Assembly: GCA_029251405.1 (NCBI GenBank)
Contig: JAQXDK010000042.1
Location: 1-64,000 of the forward strand
DNA from: Flavobacteriales bacterium
GTDB lineage: Bacteria; Bacteroidota; Bacteroidia; Flavobacteriales_D; Parvicellaceae
Direction of reading: 5' to 3'
Length of the DNA stretch: 64,000 bases
Shown here: piece by piece, positions 1 through 10,891 of the stretch
Numbering within the stretch: position 1 is the stretch's first letter
Layout of the letters: each line of letters opens with the position of its first letter
Notes under the pieces: model-generated
Databases searched by the model: none
The model's input: only the letters and a program-made list of their open reading frames with translations
What the model was told of the DNA's origin: nothing
Position numbers and translations under genes: made by a program

Positions 1-380
<380 letters not shown>

Positions 381-446
381 AATAATAACACTTTGTTTTG
401 TACTTTATGATTATTATATTTTTGAAATACTATGATATTTAACGCT

Positions 447-556
<110 letters not shown>

Positions 557-560
557 TTTT

Positions 561-590
561 AAAAAACCTCCTTAATGGAGGTTTTTTTTT
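561..590 (+). terminator. Rho-independent terminator of the rRNA operon
   Basis: The stem aacctcc / ggaggtt with a short ttaat loop is preceded by A's and followed by nine T's. It starts 4 nt after the 5S end, exactly where an rRNA operon should terminate. Confidence 0.93.
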
Positions 591-657
591 GCCTTTTTAT
601 TAACAACCCATTTATTTTTTGACTCTTTTAACTATTTTCGCCAACAAACTTTTTTAA

Positions 658-3474
658 ATGTCAAAAGATAATTCTATTAAATCTATTTTAATTATTGGAA
701 GCGGTCCAATCGTTATAGGTCAAGCTTGTGAGTTTGATTACTCTGGATCACAAGCATCAAGATCTTTAAGAGAAGAAGGAATTGAAGTTACACTTATAAA
801 TTCCAATCCAGCAACTATTATGACTGATAATGTTGTTGCAGACAATATTTATTTATTACCTCTTGAGGTTGAATCTATAAAAACTATATTAGAAAATCAC
901 TCTATTGATGCTGTTTTACCAACTATGGGTGGACAAACCGCTCTTAATTTATGTATTAAATGCGATGAACTAGGAGTATGGGAGGATTTTAATGTTGATA
1001 TTATAGGTGTAGACATAGATGCTATTGAAATTACTGAAAATAGACAAGCTTTTAGAAAACTAATGGAACAAATAGATGTTCCTATGGCACCACAATCTAT
1101 CGCTAAATCATTTCTTCAAGGAAAAGAAATAGCACAAGAATATGGTTTTCCTCTTTGCATTAGACCCTCTTATACTTTGGGAGGTTCTGGAGCTTCATTT
1201 GTCCATAATGAAAAGGAATTTGAAACCCTATTAAATAGGGGACTACACGCATCTCCTATACATGAGGTGATGATTGATAAAGCTGTAGTTGGGTGGAAGG
1301 AATTTGAGTTGGAATTGTTAAGAGATAATAACGACAATGTTACCATTATTTGTTCAATTGAAAACATGGACCCAATGGGCATACATACAGGAGATTCTAT
1401 AACAGTAGCTCCAGCTATGACGCTAAGTGATAAAACATATCAAAAAATGCGTGATATGGCTATAAAAATGATGCGTGCAATTGGTGACTTTGCTGGTGGA
1501 TGTAATGTTCAATTTGCAGTCAGTGATGATGAAAATGAAGATATTATAGCAATTGAAATAAATCCAAGAGTTAGTAGATCTTCAGCTTTAGCCTCTAAAG
1601 CAACAGGATATCCTATTGCGAAAATAGCTGCTAAATTAGCTATTGGTTATACTCTAGACGAATTAGATAATCAAATCACTAAATCAACATCTGCATTTTT
1701 TGAACCTACATTAGATTATGTCATTGTAAAAATACCTAGATGGAATTTTAATAAATTCAAAGGATCCGACAGGAAATTAGGTCTACAAATGAAATCTGTT
1801 GGTGAAGTTATGGGAATTGGTAGGTCCTTTCAAGAGGCTCTACAAAAAGCATGTCAATCGTTAGAGATTAATAGAAATGGTTTAGGAGCTGATGGGAAAG
1901 AATTAACTAACCAAGATGAGATATTAAAAAGTCTTGAGTTTCCAAGCTGGAATAGACTCTTTCATATTTACGATGCTATTAAACTTGGAATACCATTTAA
2001 GAAAATTCAACAAAAAACAAGAATTGATGACTGGTTTTTGAGACAAATTAAAGACTTGATAGATTTAGAAAGTGAAATTGGAAATTTTACTCTAAAAAAT
2101 ATAACATCAGATTTATTTTTTGAAGCCAAACAAAAAGGATACGCTGACAGGCAAATTGCCCATCTACTAGGTTGCCTAGAAAGCGAGGTATTCAACAAAA
2201 GACATGATTTAGGCTTAAAAAGAGTTTATAAATTAGTTGATACTTGTGCTGCTGAATTTAGAGCTCAGACTCCATATTTTTATTCTACTTTTGAAAATGA
2301 GAATGAATCTATTGTTTCTTCGAAGCCAAAAATCGTTGTTCTTGGATCTGGACCAAACAGAATTGGACAAGGAATAGAATTTGACTATTGTTGTGTACAT
2401 GGAGTTTTAGCTGCTAAAGAATGTGGTTACGAAACTATTATGATTAATTGCAACCCCGAAACAGTATCTACAGATTTTGATACTGCAGATAAGCTGTATT
2501 TTGAACCTGTTTTTTGGGAACACATATATGATATTATTCTTCACGAAAAACCTGAAGGAGTCATTGTACAACTGGGTGGTCAAACAGCTTTAAAACTTGC
2601 AGAAAAACTTGATAGATACGGTATAAAGGTTATTGGTACATCTTACAAAGCATTGGATTTAGCAGAAGATAGAGGGAGTTTCTCCAATCTTTTAAAAGCA
2701 AATAATATTCCTTACCCAAAATTTGGAGTTGTTGAATCAGCAGAGCAGGCTATTGAGCTTTCTAGAGAATTAGGATTTCCGTTACTAGTAAGACCAAGTT
2801 ATGTTTTGGGTGGAATGAAAATGAAGATTGTAATTAATGAAGAGGATTTAGAGCATCACGTAGTCGATATTTTAAAGGATATGCCTGATAATCAAATTTT
2901 ATTAGACCATTTCCTTGATGGAGCCATCGAAGCAGAAGCAGATGCAATTTGCGACGGTGAAGACGTGAAAATAATAGGAATAATGCAGCATATAGAACCA
3001 GCAGGTATTCACTCAGGTGATTCTTATGCTGTTTTGCCACCTTATAATTTAGGTGATTTCATTATTCAACAAATTGAAGAATATACCAATACAATAGCCA
3101 AAGCTTTAAAAACAGTTGGTCTAATCAATATCCAATTTGCAATTAAAGATGATATAGTATATATTATTGAAGCAAATCCAAGAGCATCTAGAACAGTTCC
3201 TTTTATCGCTAAGGCCTATAAAGAACCTTATGTCAACTATGCTGCTAAAGTTATGATGGGCAAAAAGAAGGTCAAAGATTTCGATTTTAAACCTCAGAAA
3301 AGTGGATATGCTGTTAAAATACCAGTTTTTTCATTCGATAAGTTTCCTAATGTAAGTAAAGAACTAGGTCCTGAGATGAAGTCTACTGGTGAGGCAATAA
3401 GATTTATTGAAGACTTAAAAGATCCTTTCTTTAGAAAAATATATTCTGAAAGAAATTTGTATTTAAGCAAGTAA
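658..3474 (+). CDS. carB: Carbamoyl-phosphate synthase large subunit lacking the allosteric domain
   Basis: CarB makes carbamoyl phosphate from bicarbonate, ammonia channelled from CarA, and two ATP, feeding pyrimidine and arginine synthesis in the cytoplasm. Two homologous ATP-grasp halves are visible: the first opens with GSGPIVIGQACEFDYSG near residue 14, the second with GSGPNRIGQGIEFDYCC near residue 563. Each half carries an EINPRVSRSSAL- or EANPRASRT-type metal-binding motif. The protein is 938 aa, against about 1073 in E. coli. It ends at the close of the second synthetase half, so the C-terminal MGS-like allosteric domain (UMP/ornithine site) is absent; as far as I recall this short form is usual in Flavobacteria. 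No carA lies next to it. It starts at the ATG just after an A/T-rich leader, 67 nt past the rRNA terminator. Confidence 0.97.
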   Translation: MSKDNSIKSILIIGSGPIVIGQACEFDYSGSQASRSLREEGIEVTLINSNPATIMTDNVVADNIYLLPLEVESIKTILENHSIDAVLPTMGGQTALNLCIKCDELGVWEDFNVDIIGVDIDAIEITENRQAFRKLMEQIDVPMAPQSIAKSFLQGKEIAQEYGFPLCIRPSYTLGGSGASFVHNEKEFETLLNRGLHASPIHEVMIDKAVVGWKEFELELLRDNNDNVTIICSIENMDPMGIHTGDSITVAPAMTLSDKTYQKMRDMAIKMMRAIGDFAGGCNVQFAVSDDENEDIIAIEINPRVSRSSALASKATGYPIAKIAAKLAIGYTLDELDNQITKSTSAFFEPTLDYVIVKIPRWNFNKFKGSDRKLGLQMKSVGEVMGIGRSFQEALQKACQSLEINRNGLGADGKELTNQDEILKSLEFPSWNRLFHIYDAIKLGIPFKKIQQKTRIDDWFLRQIKDLIDLESEIGNFTLKNITSDLFFEAKQKGYADRQIAHLLGCLESEVFNKRHDLGLKRVYKLVDTCAAEFRAQTPYFYSTFENENESIVSSKPKIVVLGSGPNRIGQGIEFDYCCVHGVLAAKECGYETIMINCNPETVSTDFDTADKLYFEPVFWEHIYDIILHEKPEGVIVQLGGQTALKLAEKLDRYGIKVIGTSYKALDLAEDRGSFSNLLKANNIPYPKFGVVESAEQAIELSRELGFPLLVRPSYVLGGMKMKIVINEEDLEHHVVDILKDMPDNQILLDHFLDGAIEAEADAICDGEDVKIIGIMQHIEPAGIHSGDSYAVLPPYNLGDFIIQQIEEYTNTIAKALKTVGLINIQFAIKDDIVYIIEANPRASRTVPFIAKAYKEPYVNYAAKVMMGKKKVKDFDFKPQKSGYAVKIPVFSFDKFPNVSKELGPEMKSTGEAIRFIEDLKDPFFRKIYSERNLYLSK

Positions 3475-3539
3475 CTTTACCTCAATATAAGTGCTATTTT
3501 CTTTAATATTTTCTTAAATTAAATTTATAATAAAAATTC

Positions 3540-5927
3540 ATGAGTAAAATTAATTTGAAACACTCTTTGAAGCATCTTTCAGCAATAATTATTTTTGTTT
3601 TAATTTCAGTTGTCTATTTTTCTCCCGTCTTAGAAGGAAAAAAAATTTTTCAAAACGATAAAGTTCAATACAAAGGAATGTCGAAGGAAATTTTTGACCA
3701 CAGAAGTCAATACAATGAAGATCCTTTATGGACAAATTCTATGTTTGGTGGTATGCCTGCCTATCAAATATCTGCTGAAAGTGAAGGTAACTTAATTAAA
3801 AAATTTTATAGGGTCTTTCAACTTTATTTACCCCATCCTATAGGTCTTTTATTTTTATATTTATTTGGGTTTTATTTTTTACTAGTATCACTCAAAATTG
3901 ATTATAGATTGGCTATTATTGGAGCGATTTCTTTTGGCTTTTCATCCTACTTTTTTATTATTCTTGAGGCAGGCCATAATACCAAAGCCCACACTATTGG
4001 ATACATGGCACCTCTATTAGCTTCAGTTTTAATGGTATACAGAGGAAAACTCTTAGTTGGGACAGCCTTGACAGCGTTGGTTACAGCATTAATGATAAAC
4101 GCCAATCATTTACAAATCACTTATTATTTGATATTGTTGTTACTTGTTATAGGAATAGTATTCCTAGTTAAATCAATACGGGAAAAAAAATTACCACTTT
4201 TCCTTAAACAGTCTGTTTTTTTAATACTTGCTGGATTATTAGGTGCGATCACATGTTCAAGTAAGGTTTTATCAACTTTAGAATATGGTGAAGAAAGTAT
4301 TAGAGGACAATCAGAACTAACTTCTAACAATGAGGTGAAAACCAGCGGATTGGATAAAGACTATGCAACCGCGTGGAGTTATGGAATTTTAGAATCTTTT
4401 ACTTTATTAATTCCAAACTTTCACGGAGGAGCCTCAAATGGTGAGCTTGGTAAAAAATCAAATACTTATGAGCTTGTAAAAAATAATCCTCAAGCAAATC
4501 AAATAATAAAAAAACTTCCTTTGTATTGGGGTTCTCAACCGTTCACTTCTGGGCCAGTTTACGCTGGTTCTATATGTTGTTTTTTATTTGTATTGGGTTT
4601 TTTTTTAGTTAATACTACTACTAGAATATGGGTTGCTATTGTTTTTCTACTCATGCTTTTTTTAAGCTGGGGAAAAAACTTCATGCCCCTAACAGACTTC
4701 TTTCTAGACTTTATACCTGGATACAATAAATTTAGAGCTGTGTCTACTACGCTAGTTATTGTTGAATTATTAATACCATTCCTTGGAATTTTAGCACTTA
4801 GTAAAGTTATAGAAGATGGTAAAACAAATAAAATTTTAAATTCTTTATATTATAGTTTTGGAATAACTGCTGGTTTATGTTTGTTATTTGCAGTTTTTTC
4901 AACTTCTTTTTTCGATTTTAAAAGTGCTAATGATTCAAGTTATGGGGAACAACTTTCAAATGCTTTGATATTAGACAGAGCTGTTATATTTCAGTCGGAT
5001 GCTATAAGGTCTCTTGTTTTTATAGTATTGACTTTTATAGCTATTTGGCTTTTTCTTCTTAAGAAAATAAAACCATTTCCATTATACTTAATAATAGGTA
5101 CATTAATCATAGTTGACATGTGGGGGATAAATAATAGATACTTAAATGAAGAAAATTTCACAGAAAAAAGAAAAATGGATCAACCTTTTACACCATCATA
5201 TGCTGATCAACAAATTTTTCTGGATAAAGACCCAAATTTTAGGGTATTTAACACGACAGTAAACACATTTAATGACGCTTCGACATCTTATTTCCATAAA
5301 TCTATAGGTGGATACCACGGAGCAAAGTTAAGACGATATCAAGAACTTATTGATTTTTATATTTCGAAGGGGAACATGAATATTCTTAACATGCTAAATA
5401 CAAAGTATTTCATTGTTAAATCTGACAAGGGACCTGTTGCCCAACAAAATAAAAATGCTCTTGGTAATGCATGGTTCGTAAGTGAAATAATGAAAGTAGA
5501 GAATTCAGATAAAGAAATTGAATTATTAGGACAGATAAATGTGCGAAATCAAGCAGTAGTTGACGATCGGTTTATAACTCCTGAGAAAATATCCTATGAC
5601 TCTTCGAGTTCTGTAGCTTTAATATCCTATAAAGCAAATCATATTATTTATGAAACTAGTGCTTCTGAAAATCAGTTTGCTGTATTTTCTGAAATTTATT
5701 ATGATAAAGGTTGGAACGCTTACATAGACGGTAAACTTGTAAATCATGTAAGAGCTAATTACCTCTTAAGAGGTTTAGAAGTTCCTTTTGGAACCCATAA
5801 AATAGAATTTTTATTTGAACCTTATACGTATTATATAGGAGAGAAAGTTTCTTTAGCAAGTTCTGGGCTACTAATCTTATTATTACTATTTGTTGGATAT
5901 AAAGAAATTAGAGACATCAAAAGATGA
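3540..5927 (+). CDS. YfhO-family multi-pass membrane protein
   Basis: This 795-aa protein has a short basic N-terminus, about twelve hydrophobic segments up to residue ~530 and again at the extreme C-terminus, and a soluble domain (about 540-765) between them. This is the layout of YfhO-family proteins, proposed GT-C-type enzymes that add sugars to envelope polymers in Gram-positives; the role in Bacteroidetes is not established. The first loop carries acidic residues (KIFQNDKVQYKG), as expected for a GT-C fold. Its stop overlaps the ATG of the next gene by 4 nt (ATGA), so the two are probably translationally coupled, which hints at a shared envelope-glycan role. The family call is firm; the function is inferred. 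Confidence 0.85.
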   Translation: MSKINLKHSLKHLSAIIIFVLISVVYFSPVLEGKKIFQNDKVQYKGMSKEIFDHRSQYNEDPLWTNSMFGGMPAYQISAESEGNLIKKFYRVFQLYLPHPIGLLFLYLFGFYFLLVSLKIDYRLAIIGAISFGFSSYFFIILEAGHNTKAHTIGYMAPLLASVLMVYRGKLLVGTALTALVTALMINANHLQITYYLILLLLVIGIVFLVKSIREKKLPLFLKQSVFLILAGLLGAITCSSKVLSTLEYGEESIRGQSELTSNNEVKTSGLDKDYATAWSYGILESFTLLIPNFHGGASNGELGKKSNTYELVKNNPQANQIIKKLPLYWGSQPFTSGPVYAGSICCFLFVLGFFLVNTTTRIWVAIVFLLMLFLSWGKNFMPLTDFFLDFIPGYNKFRAVSTTLVIVELLIPFLGILALSKVIEDGKTNKILNSLYYSFGITAGLCLLFAVFSTSFFDFKSANDSSYGEQLSNALILDRAVIFQSDAIRSLVFIVLTFIAIWLFLLKKIKPFPLYLIIGTLIIVDMWGINNRYLNEENFTEKRKMDQPFTPSYADQQIFLDKDPNFRVFNTTVNTFNDASTSYFHKSIGGYHGAKLRRYQELIDFYISKGNMNILNMLNTKYFIVKSDKGPVAQQNKNALGNAWFVSEIMKVENSDKEIELLGQINVRNQAVVDDRFITPEKISYDSSSSVALISYKANHIIYETSASENQFAVFSEIYYDKGWNAYIDGKLVNHVRANYLLRGLEVPFGTHKIEFLFEPYTYYIGEKVSLASSGLLILLLLFVGYKEIRDIKR

Positions 5928-6796
5928 AGTTTATTATTAATTTGAAAATATTTTTAAATTCTTTTACCAACTTTGTATTATCTATTTTAAAAATAGTAGT
6001 CTTCACAAAACCATCTATAATTTATAGACCTTCCAAGACTTTAAGACCAAATCCTTTGATCATTCTCGGAAACGGCCCCTCTTTAAAATCAGACCTAAAT
6101 ATTAAAATAAAAAATTTTGAATCTTATGATTTCTTAGCAGTAAATCATTTTGCTGAAAGTAATTTATTTGAAACAATAAAACCCTCTTTTTATTGCATTG
6201 GAGCTCCAGAGTTGTTTGAAGATGAAGCAACTGAAGAATTAATTAATAAAGGAAATCAATTATTTACTTCTATTAGTCAAAAAACTACATGGCCGTTAAC
6301 GTTGTATTTAAATTGTAATGCTTTTAATTCAAAAAGATGGGTCTCTATAATTAAAAATAACTCTAATATTAAAATTCGTTTCTTTAATAGAACTCCCGTA
6401 GAAGGGTTTTTTAAACATTTTTTTTGGAGATATAATTTTGGAATGGTTAGACCTCATAATGTTCTAATACCTTCTTTGTTTATTGCCATAAACGAAAATT
6501 TCAAATCTATTTACCTTTTTGGAGCTGATCATTCTTGGCTCAAAGAATTGTCTGTTTCTGAAGCTAATGAGGCATTGTTGAACCAGAAACACTTTTACGA
6601 TGTCAATTCTTCAAAACCTACTACTATGAGAAAAGACTTACATGGTAAGGAATCTAGAAAACTTCATGAGATTATATATAAATTTTATTTGTCTTTTAAA
6701 GGATACCATGAGATTAATAATTTTGCCAAAAAAATGGGGATATCAATTTATAATTTTACATCTGATTCTTTCATAGACGCTTTTGAGAGAAAGTAA
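5924..6796 (+). CDS. Possible sialyltransferase-like / DUF115-like protein with an LGNGPSL motif
   Basis: This 290-aa protein is not firmly recognised. The motif ILGNGPSLKSDL (residues 47-58) matches the nucleotide-binding opening of the bacterial GT42 sialyltransferases (Cst-I/II type) and of the DUF115/MptE-like fold. Further along, SLFIAINENFKSIYLFGADHSW (split by a short linker in related proteins, residues 184-205) resembles the Cst-II stretch ending in YLSGIDFY. A late histidine-containing segment (DLHGKESRKLHE) precedes a C-terminal strand resembling the Cst-II end. It overlaps the YfhO gene by 4 nt and converges on a nonulosonic-acid operon, which makes a CMP-nonulosonate transferase role plausible. 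The hydrophobic N-terminal 28 residues may anchor it to the membrane. It could instead be a DUF115 protein of other function. Confidence 0.55.
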   Translation: MKFIINLKIFLNSFTNFVLSILKIVVFTKPSIIYRPSKTLRPNPLIILGNGPSLKSDLNIKIKNFESYDFLAVNHFAESNLFETIKPSFYCIGAPELFEDEATEELINKGNQLFTSISQKTTWPLTLYLNCNAFNSKRWVSIIKNNSNIKIRFFNRTPVEGFFKHFFWRYNFGMVRPHNVLIPSLFIAINENFKSIYLFGADHSWLKELSVSEANEALLNQKHFYDVNSSKPTTMRKDLHGKESRKLHEIIYKFYLSFKGYHEINNFAKKMGISIYNFTSDSFIDAFERK

Positions 6797-6806
6797 ACTT
6801 TTATTT

Positions 6807-8048
6807 TTAAATATAAAACCAAGGCATTTTAAAATGTTTGTTCTGATACCAAAATACTAAACTAGCGCTTACAATAAAAGATAATACTGTTGAATATGCA
6901 GCTCCAATAGTTCCAAATTCTCTAATAAAAAAATAATTAAGTATTAGATTTACCCCTGCGGCAATTACTGTACTTACAGCTAAAAAAGAAGTTTTACTAA
7001 TATGTACTAAATAGGGAAAAAATATTTTGTACACTCCTTGTACTGAATAACCAATAGCAATCCAAAAAACATAAATCTCAGCCCCCAAATACCTAGCATC
7101 TAAAACATAAGGAATAATGAGTTTGGCAAAAATAGAAATTACAAAAGCAATAATAAAAGTTGCTAAAATATATAAATAAGTATATTTTACTATTTTGATT
7201 TTATTTAAATTATCAGTATTTGACAACAATTTATAAAACCATGGGGACCATGCTTTTAAAAAAGCATCTGTAAATAAAATAACAACCATACCAAACATAT
7301 AACCAACGGAGTAAATACCAACCATTTCCAAACCTACCATTTTCTCAATAAAAAAACGATCACTTAAAGTAATAATGATTCCACCAACTGCATGAGGAAT
7401 TAGAGGAATAGATAATTTCAATATCTTTTTTGCCTCCGCTCTATTATATTTTAAGATAATAAATCCGTTTTTTCTTAAATGAAATAGTGAGATAATAAAA
7501 AAAAGTGTGTAAGCAATAGTTATACCTACTGCTTGTGAATACCAACTATAATGATACATAAGTAATAGTAAAATAGTCACACACATGTTTACGGCTGTAT
7601 TAGCTATCTCATAAATACCAAATAACACGGCCTTATCTTGATTTCTCAGAATTGTTAGATTAATGGTGTTAATCATAAACATTAAACTAAGTATAGGAAT
7701 AATAGCTACCCAATTTGAAGGAACTGAGAAAATCTCTTCGCAAAAAAATACCATTCCTAACGTAATTATAAAATATAATAATGTTGTTAATAATAGTATA
7801 ATTAAGATATTACCAATCATTAATGAAGTTTGTTTCTTGGTATACTTAAAAAAATTTTTAGATACATTTGTATGTATTGCCATACCAACAAATGCTATAA
7901 AAAAAGAAATCATCAACTGAAAGATTGACAGTACACCATACTCTTCTGGAGATAAATACTTAGTAAGTATAGGCAAAAGTAAAAAAGGTATTGCTTTATT
8001 TAGAATACTACTTCCTAGATAAATTACAGAACTCTTAATTACTTGCAA
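6807..8048 (-). CDS. Wzx-like polysaccharide flippase (oligosaccharide translocase)
   Basis: This 413-aa protein is hydrophobic throughout, with about 12 membrane-spanning segments. It opens with a Wzx/MATE-type N-terminus ([22 protein letters not shown], near residues 17-38) typical of lipid-linked O-unit or capsule-repeat flippases of the inner membrane. It is the last gene of a five-gene minus-strand operon for a nonulosonic-acid-containing glycan. Its start overlaps the end of the acetyltransferase gene by 14 nt. Substrate specificity cannot be read from the sequence. It is about the normal length for the family. Confidence 0.9.
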   Translation of the reverse strand: MQVIKSSVIYLGSSILNKAIPFLLLPILTKYLSPEEYGVLSIFQLMISFFIAFVGMAIHTNVSKNFFKYTKKQTSLMIGNILIILLLTTLLYFIITLGMVFFCEEIFSVPSNWVAIIPILSLMFMINTINLTILRNQDKAVLFGIYEIANTAVNMCVTILLLLMYHYSWYSQAVGITIAYTLFFIISLFHLRKNGFIILKYNRAEAKKILKLSIPLIPHAVGGIIITLSDRFFIEKMVGLEMVGIYSVGYMFGMVVILFTDAFLKAWSPWFYKLLSNTDNLNKIKIVKYTYLYILATFIIAFVISIFAKLIIPYVLDARYLGAEIYVFWIAIGYSVQGVYKIFFPYLVHISKTSFLAVSTVIAAGVNLILNYFFIREFGTIGAAYSTVLSFIVSASLVFWYQNKHFKMPWFYI

Positions 8049-8703
8049 TTTTCTTCAATTTAACTATGGTTTCTTTTGTTATTTCACTCTGAAATAAATT
8101 AAGATTATTTTTAATTATATCTCTATCCCAATTCCACCACTTTAATACCAATAAATCCTTTATAATTTCTTCTGAAAATCTATATTTTATAATTTTTGCA
8201 GGAACACCAACAACAATAGCATAATCAGGTACATTATTTGTTACTACAGCACCTGCCCCAATTACAGCGCCGTTACCAATTGTAACACCAGGCATTATTA
8301 CAGAATTTGCTCCAATCCAAACATCATTATTAATCTTAACTTCTGAATGGGTTTGAATTCTTTTAGAAACAAAATTACCCATATAAGGAACATATGGAAA
8401 CGAACTAATTGACAAATTACTGTAGGGGTGACTAATTGCATTTATAGTAACATCCCACGAAATTGCACAAAACTTACCTATATCGGTATACACAATTTTT
8501 GCATACCTCCCAACAGATGAATATTCTCCAATTGTAGTATATTGTAACGTGGAATACTCTGATACTCTTGAGTGAAAACTTAATTCACAGCTATTTAATT
8601 GCACTTTTTTGCCAATTGTACAAACATTATTTAATTTATTTTTTCTGCTAAATTTCAGCTTAATTAAAAACTGCTTTATTTTTCTTAAAAGTGAAAAAAT
8701 CAT
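8035..8703 (-). CDS. CatB/NeuD-like hexapeptide-repeat O-acetyltransferase
   Basis: This 222-aa protein has a left-handed beta-helix of hexapeptide repeats ([20 protein letters not shown] and [20 protein letters not shown], about residues 57-150). It ends in the trimer-forming tail [13 protein letters not shown], then a WWNWDRDII helix seen in CatB-related xenobiotic/sugar acyltransferases. The histidine in NAISHPYSN is the likely catalytic base. It probably acetylates a hydroxyl or amino group on the glycan made by this operon. It overlaps the pyruvyl-transferase gene by 4 nt upstream and the flippase by 14 nt downstream. The acceptor sugar is unknown. Confidence 0.88.
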   Translation of the reverse strand: MIFSLLRKIKQFLIKLKFSRKNKLNNVCTIGKKVQLNSCELSFHSRVSEYSTLQYTTIGEYSSVGRYAKIVYTDIGKFCAISWDVTINAISHPYSNLSISSFPYVPYMGNFVSKRIQTHSEVKINNDVWIGANSVIMPGVTIGNGAVIGAGAVVTNNVPDYAIVVGVPAKIIKYRFSEEIIKDLLVLKWWNWDRDIIKNNLNLFQSEITKETIVKLKKIASN

Positions 8704-9845
8704 GGTAATTGCTTTAAAAATTGTTTCATAATGCGATAATTATTATCTATTTGTTTTCTTGAGTTTTTTAATCGCCTAAAATCAATTTCTCTTTCATAAT
8801 CAATTTCATAAAATAACTCCTTAGTTAAATTATTATTAGCTTTAAATCTTTCATAAAAAGGAAGTAATTTATTAAGAACTTTTGATACAAAACTATCCTT
8901 AAAATCTAAATATCCATCTAAAACAATACCACTTATTGCTGATTTTACTCCCTTAGCTCTACCATCTTCACTTATTAAAATCGATTGTTTAGCAATACTA
9001 TTCATGAAAATATGCGCATGCACTCTATACCCAATATGAAAATCTACATTAGCATAATAATTCGTTAAATTTTCTGCACTACCAGAAATATCAATAAATT
9101 TAATATTATTCCTTTGTAACCAATCTGCAAATTTATTGTGTTTATTTACGTGAATAGAATATGCTTTGTAAGCATCTTTAAATTTCTCTCTATCTAAAGA
9201 ATGATGAAATACTACCTCAAACTCTTTATCTGAAAATTTAGCTTTGCATGCCAAAATATTTTCTTTCATTAACTTTTCCATTGAAGGTGACTCAACAAAA
9301 GCAACACCTAAAGAGAAGGCAACTTTATTTATCTTATTTAATTGTAATTCTTTATCAATAAAATCTTTATCGTAATAAGCTGGACAGCCAGTCATTAAAA
9401 AATTATTAAATCCATTAAATCTACATGCGTTCAGTGTGTGATAGTCCCTAAGACTTGATTGATATCCAGAGTTGTCAATTTTATTCAAAAGGGATAAAGT
9501 CATCTCATTTAAAGAATACTTATAAGTATCCTCCCAGTTTCCTTTTTGAGATTTCCAACCTATACCCATCATAATAATCGGCACCTTTATGTCCTCTAAA
9601 TTATGAGTAAGAGCGTATACTTTTGGTACCATATTTTTGATTAATGCAGGTCCCCCCATTAAGATTAATGCTTTTGACTCATTGATTATTGTTAATTTTT
9701 CAGCATTTAGTTGCTCCCAACCATTTATATCGATAATTTTTCTGTCAGGTCTTAAATTAGCAAACAATTGTTTAGCACGGTATTTGATTAAATAATCTCC
9801 CGCATTATTTTTGCTTCCCGTTAGTATTACATATTGATCTTTCAT
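8700..9845 (-). CDS. Polysaccharide pyruvyl transferase family protein
   Basis: This 381-aa protein opens with [20 protein letters not shown], the Rossmann-like start of the polysaccharide pyruvyl transferase (CsaB/WcfO) family. It has [11 protein letters not shown] near residue 60 and [17 protein letters not shown] near residue 272, whose HIGYRVH stretch is the conserved family signature. Such enzymes transfer pyruvate from phosphoenolpyruvate to form ketals on sugars, adding negative charge; some homologues act differently. It overlaps its neighbours by 4 nt on each side, consistent with coupled translation in the operon. Confidence 0.87.
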   Translation of the reverse strand: MKDQYVILTGSKNNAGDYLIKYRAKQLFANLRPDRKIIDINGWEQLNAEKLTIINESKALILMGGPALIKNMVPKVYALTHNLEDIKVPIIMMGIGWKSQKGNWEDTYKYSLNEMTLSLLNKIDNSGYQSSLRDYHTLNACRFNGFNNFLMTGCPAYYDKDFIDKELQLNKINKVAFSLGVAFVESPSMEKLMKENILACKAKFSDKEFEVVFHHSLDREKFKDAYKAYSIHVNKHNKFADWLQRNNIKFIDISGSAENLTNYYANVDFHIGYRVHAHIFMNSIAKQSILISEDGRAKGVKSAISGIVLDGYLDFKDSFVSKVLNKLLPFYERFKANNNLTKELFYEIDYEREIDFRRLKNSRKQIDNNYRIMKQFLKQLP

Positions 9846-10891
9846 AACAATTCTTCTCTGATAATATCATCTTCCATAATATCCACTTTAGCCGCTTTAC
9901 CCACTACTTCATCAATATATTTCGGGCTAATACCATGTGCTGGTCTTTTAAAAGTTAAGTCACTTTTCTCAATTATTTTTCCTTTTTGAATATCCTTTGC
10001 AGCTACCAAACTCCTTCTGGCATTTAATCTAGATTTCTCTTCATCATCTAAAGCTTCAATTTTAAAACTACCTAAGATTTCAAAAGTAGTTTCTAAATTT
10101 GCTTTAAACTTATTCAAATCTTCTTTATCCATTGCATGATAATGATCGTTTCCTGGTAATGATTTATCATGTGTAAAATGTTTTTCTATAATTACTGCTC
10201 CTAATATTGTAGCCATTTCACAAACTTTCATTTCTTTTGGCAAGGTATGGTCAGAGTACCCAATAATATTATCTGGAAATTCTTTTTTTAATCCTGCTAT
10301 CATTCCAAGATTAGCATTTTCATCTGGTGTAGGATAATTTAAAACACAATGCATTAAAGATAAAGGGAGTTTAAATGCATTTATCCAACCAACAGCTTCT
10401 TTTACTTCCTCCAAGTTACTCGCTCCAGTCGAGAGCAATATTGGTTTCCCAAAGCTGCACATATATTCAATAAATGGTTTATTAGTAATATCAGAAGATG
10501 AGATTTTAAAGACATCCATCATTTCATTTAGAAAATTTGCAGATTCCACATCGAAGGGAGTACTTAAAAATTCAATATCTATTTCATCACAATAGTTTTT
10601 TAATTCCTGCATTTCTTCTTTCCAAAATGAATCATGTTTTTTAAATAACTCATATTGAGATTGTGTAGGTTCTTTCGTTGTATCCCAATATGCTGGTGAA
10701 TTTTTTGATGCTAATGTTTCTGCTTTATAAGATTGAAATTTGATAGCATCTGCTCCTCCTTCTTTAGCTTCTTTAACTAGTCTTTTAGCCAATTTCATTG
10801 AACCTTCATGATTAACTCCTGCTTCAGCAATTATATATGGATTAACAATATTATTATTGTTTTTAGATTTAATTAAATCACTTAATTTCAT
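9842..10891 (-). CDS. neuB: N-acetylneuraminate (nonulosonate) synthase
   Basis: NeuB condenses a 6-carbon N-acyl amino sugar with phosphoenolpyruvate to make a 9-carbon nonulosonic acid. The 349-aa protein has the TIM-barrel synthase domain (IIAEAGVNHEGSMKLAKRL near residue 20, ADAIKFQSYKAETL, GYSDHTLP, IIEKHFTHDKSLPGNDH). A C-terminal SAF antifreeze-like domain follows from about residue 285 (NARRSLVAAKDIQKGKII and FKRPAHGISP). Both domains are full length. Whether the product is neuraminic, legionaminic or pseudaminic acid cannot be decided from the motif reading. It overlaps the cytidylyltransferase gene by 4 nt. Confidence 0.95.
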   Translation of the reverse strand: MKLSDLIKSKNNNNIVNPYIIAEAGVNHEGSMKLAKRLVKEAKEGGADAIKFQSYKAETLASKNSPAYWDTTKEPTQSQYELFKKHDSFWKEEMQELKNYCDEIDIEFLSTPFDVESANFLNEMMDVFKISSSDITNKPFIEYMCSFGKPILLSTGASNLEEVKEAVGWINAFKLPLSLMHCVLNYPTPDENANLGMIAGLKKEFPDNIIGYSDHTLPKEMKVCEMATILGAVIIEKHFTHDKSLPGNDHYHAMDKEDLNKFKANLETTFEILGSFKIEALDDEEKSRLNARRSLVAAKDIQKGKIIEKSDLTFKRPAHGISPKYIDEVVGKAAKVDIMEDDIIREELL

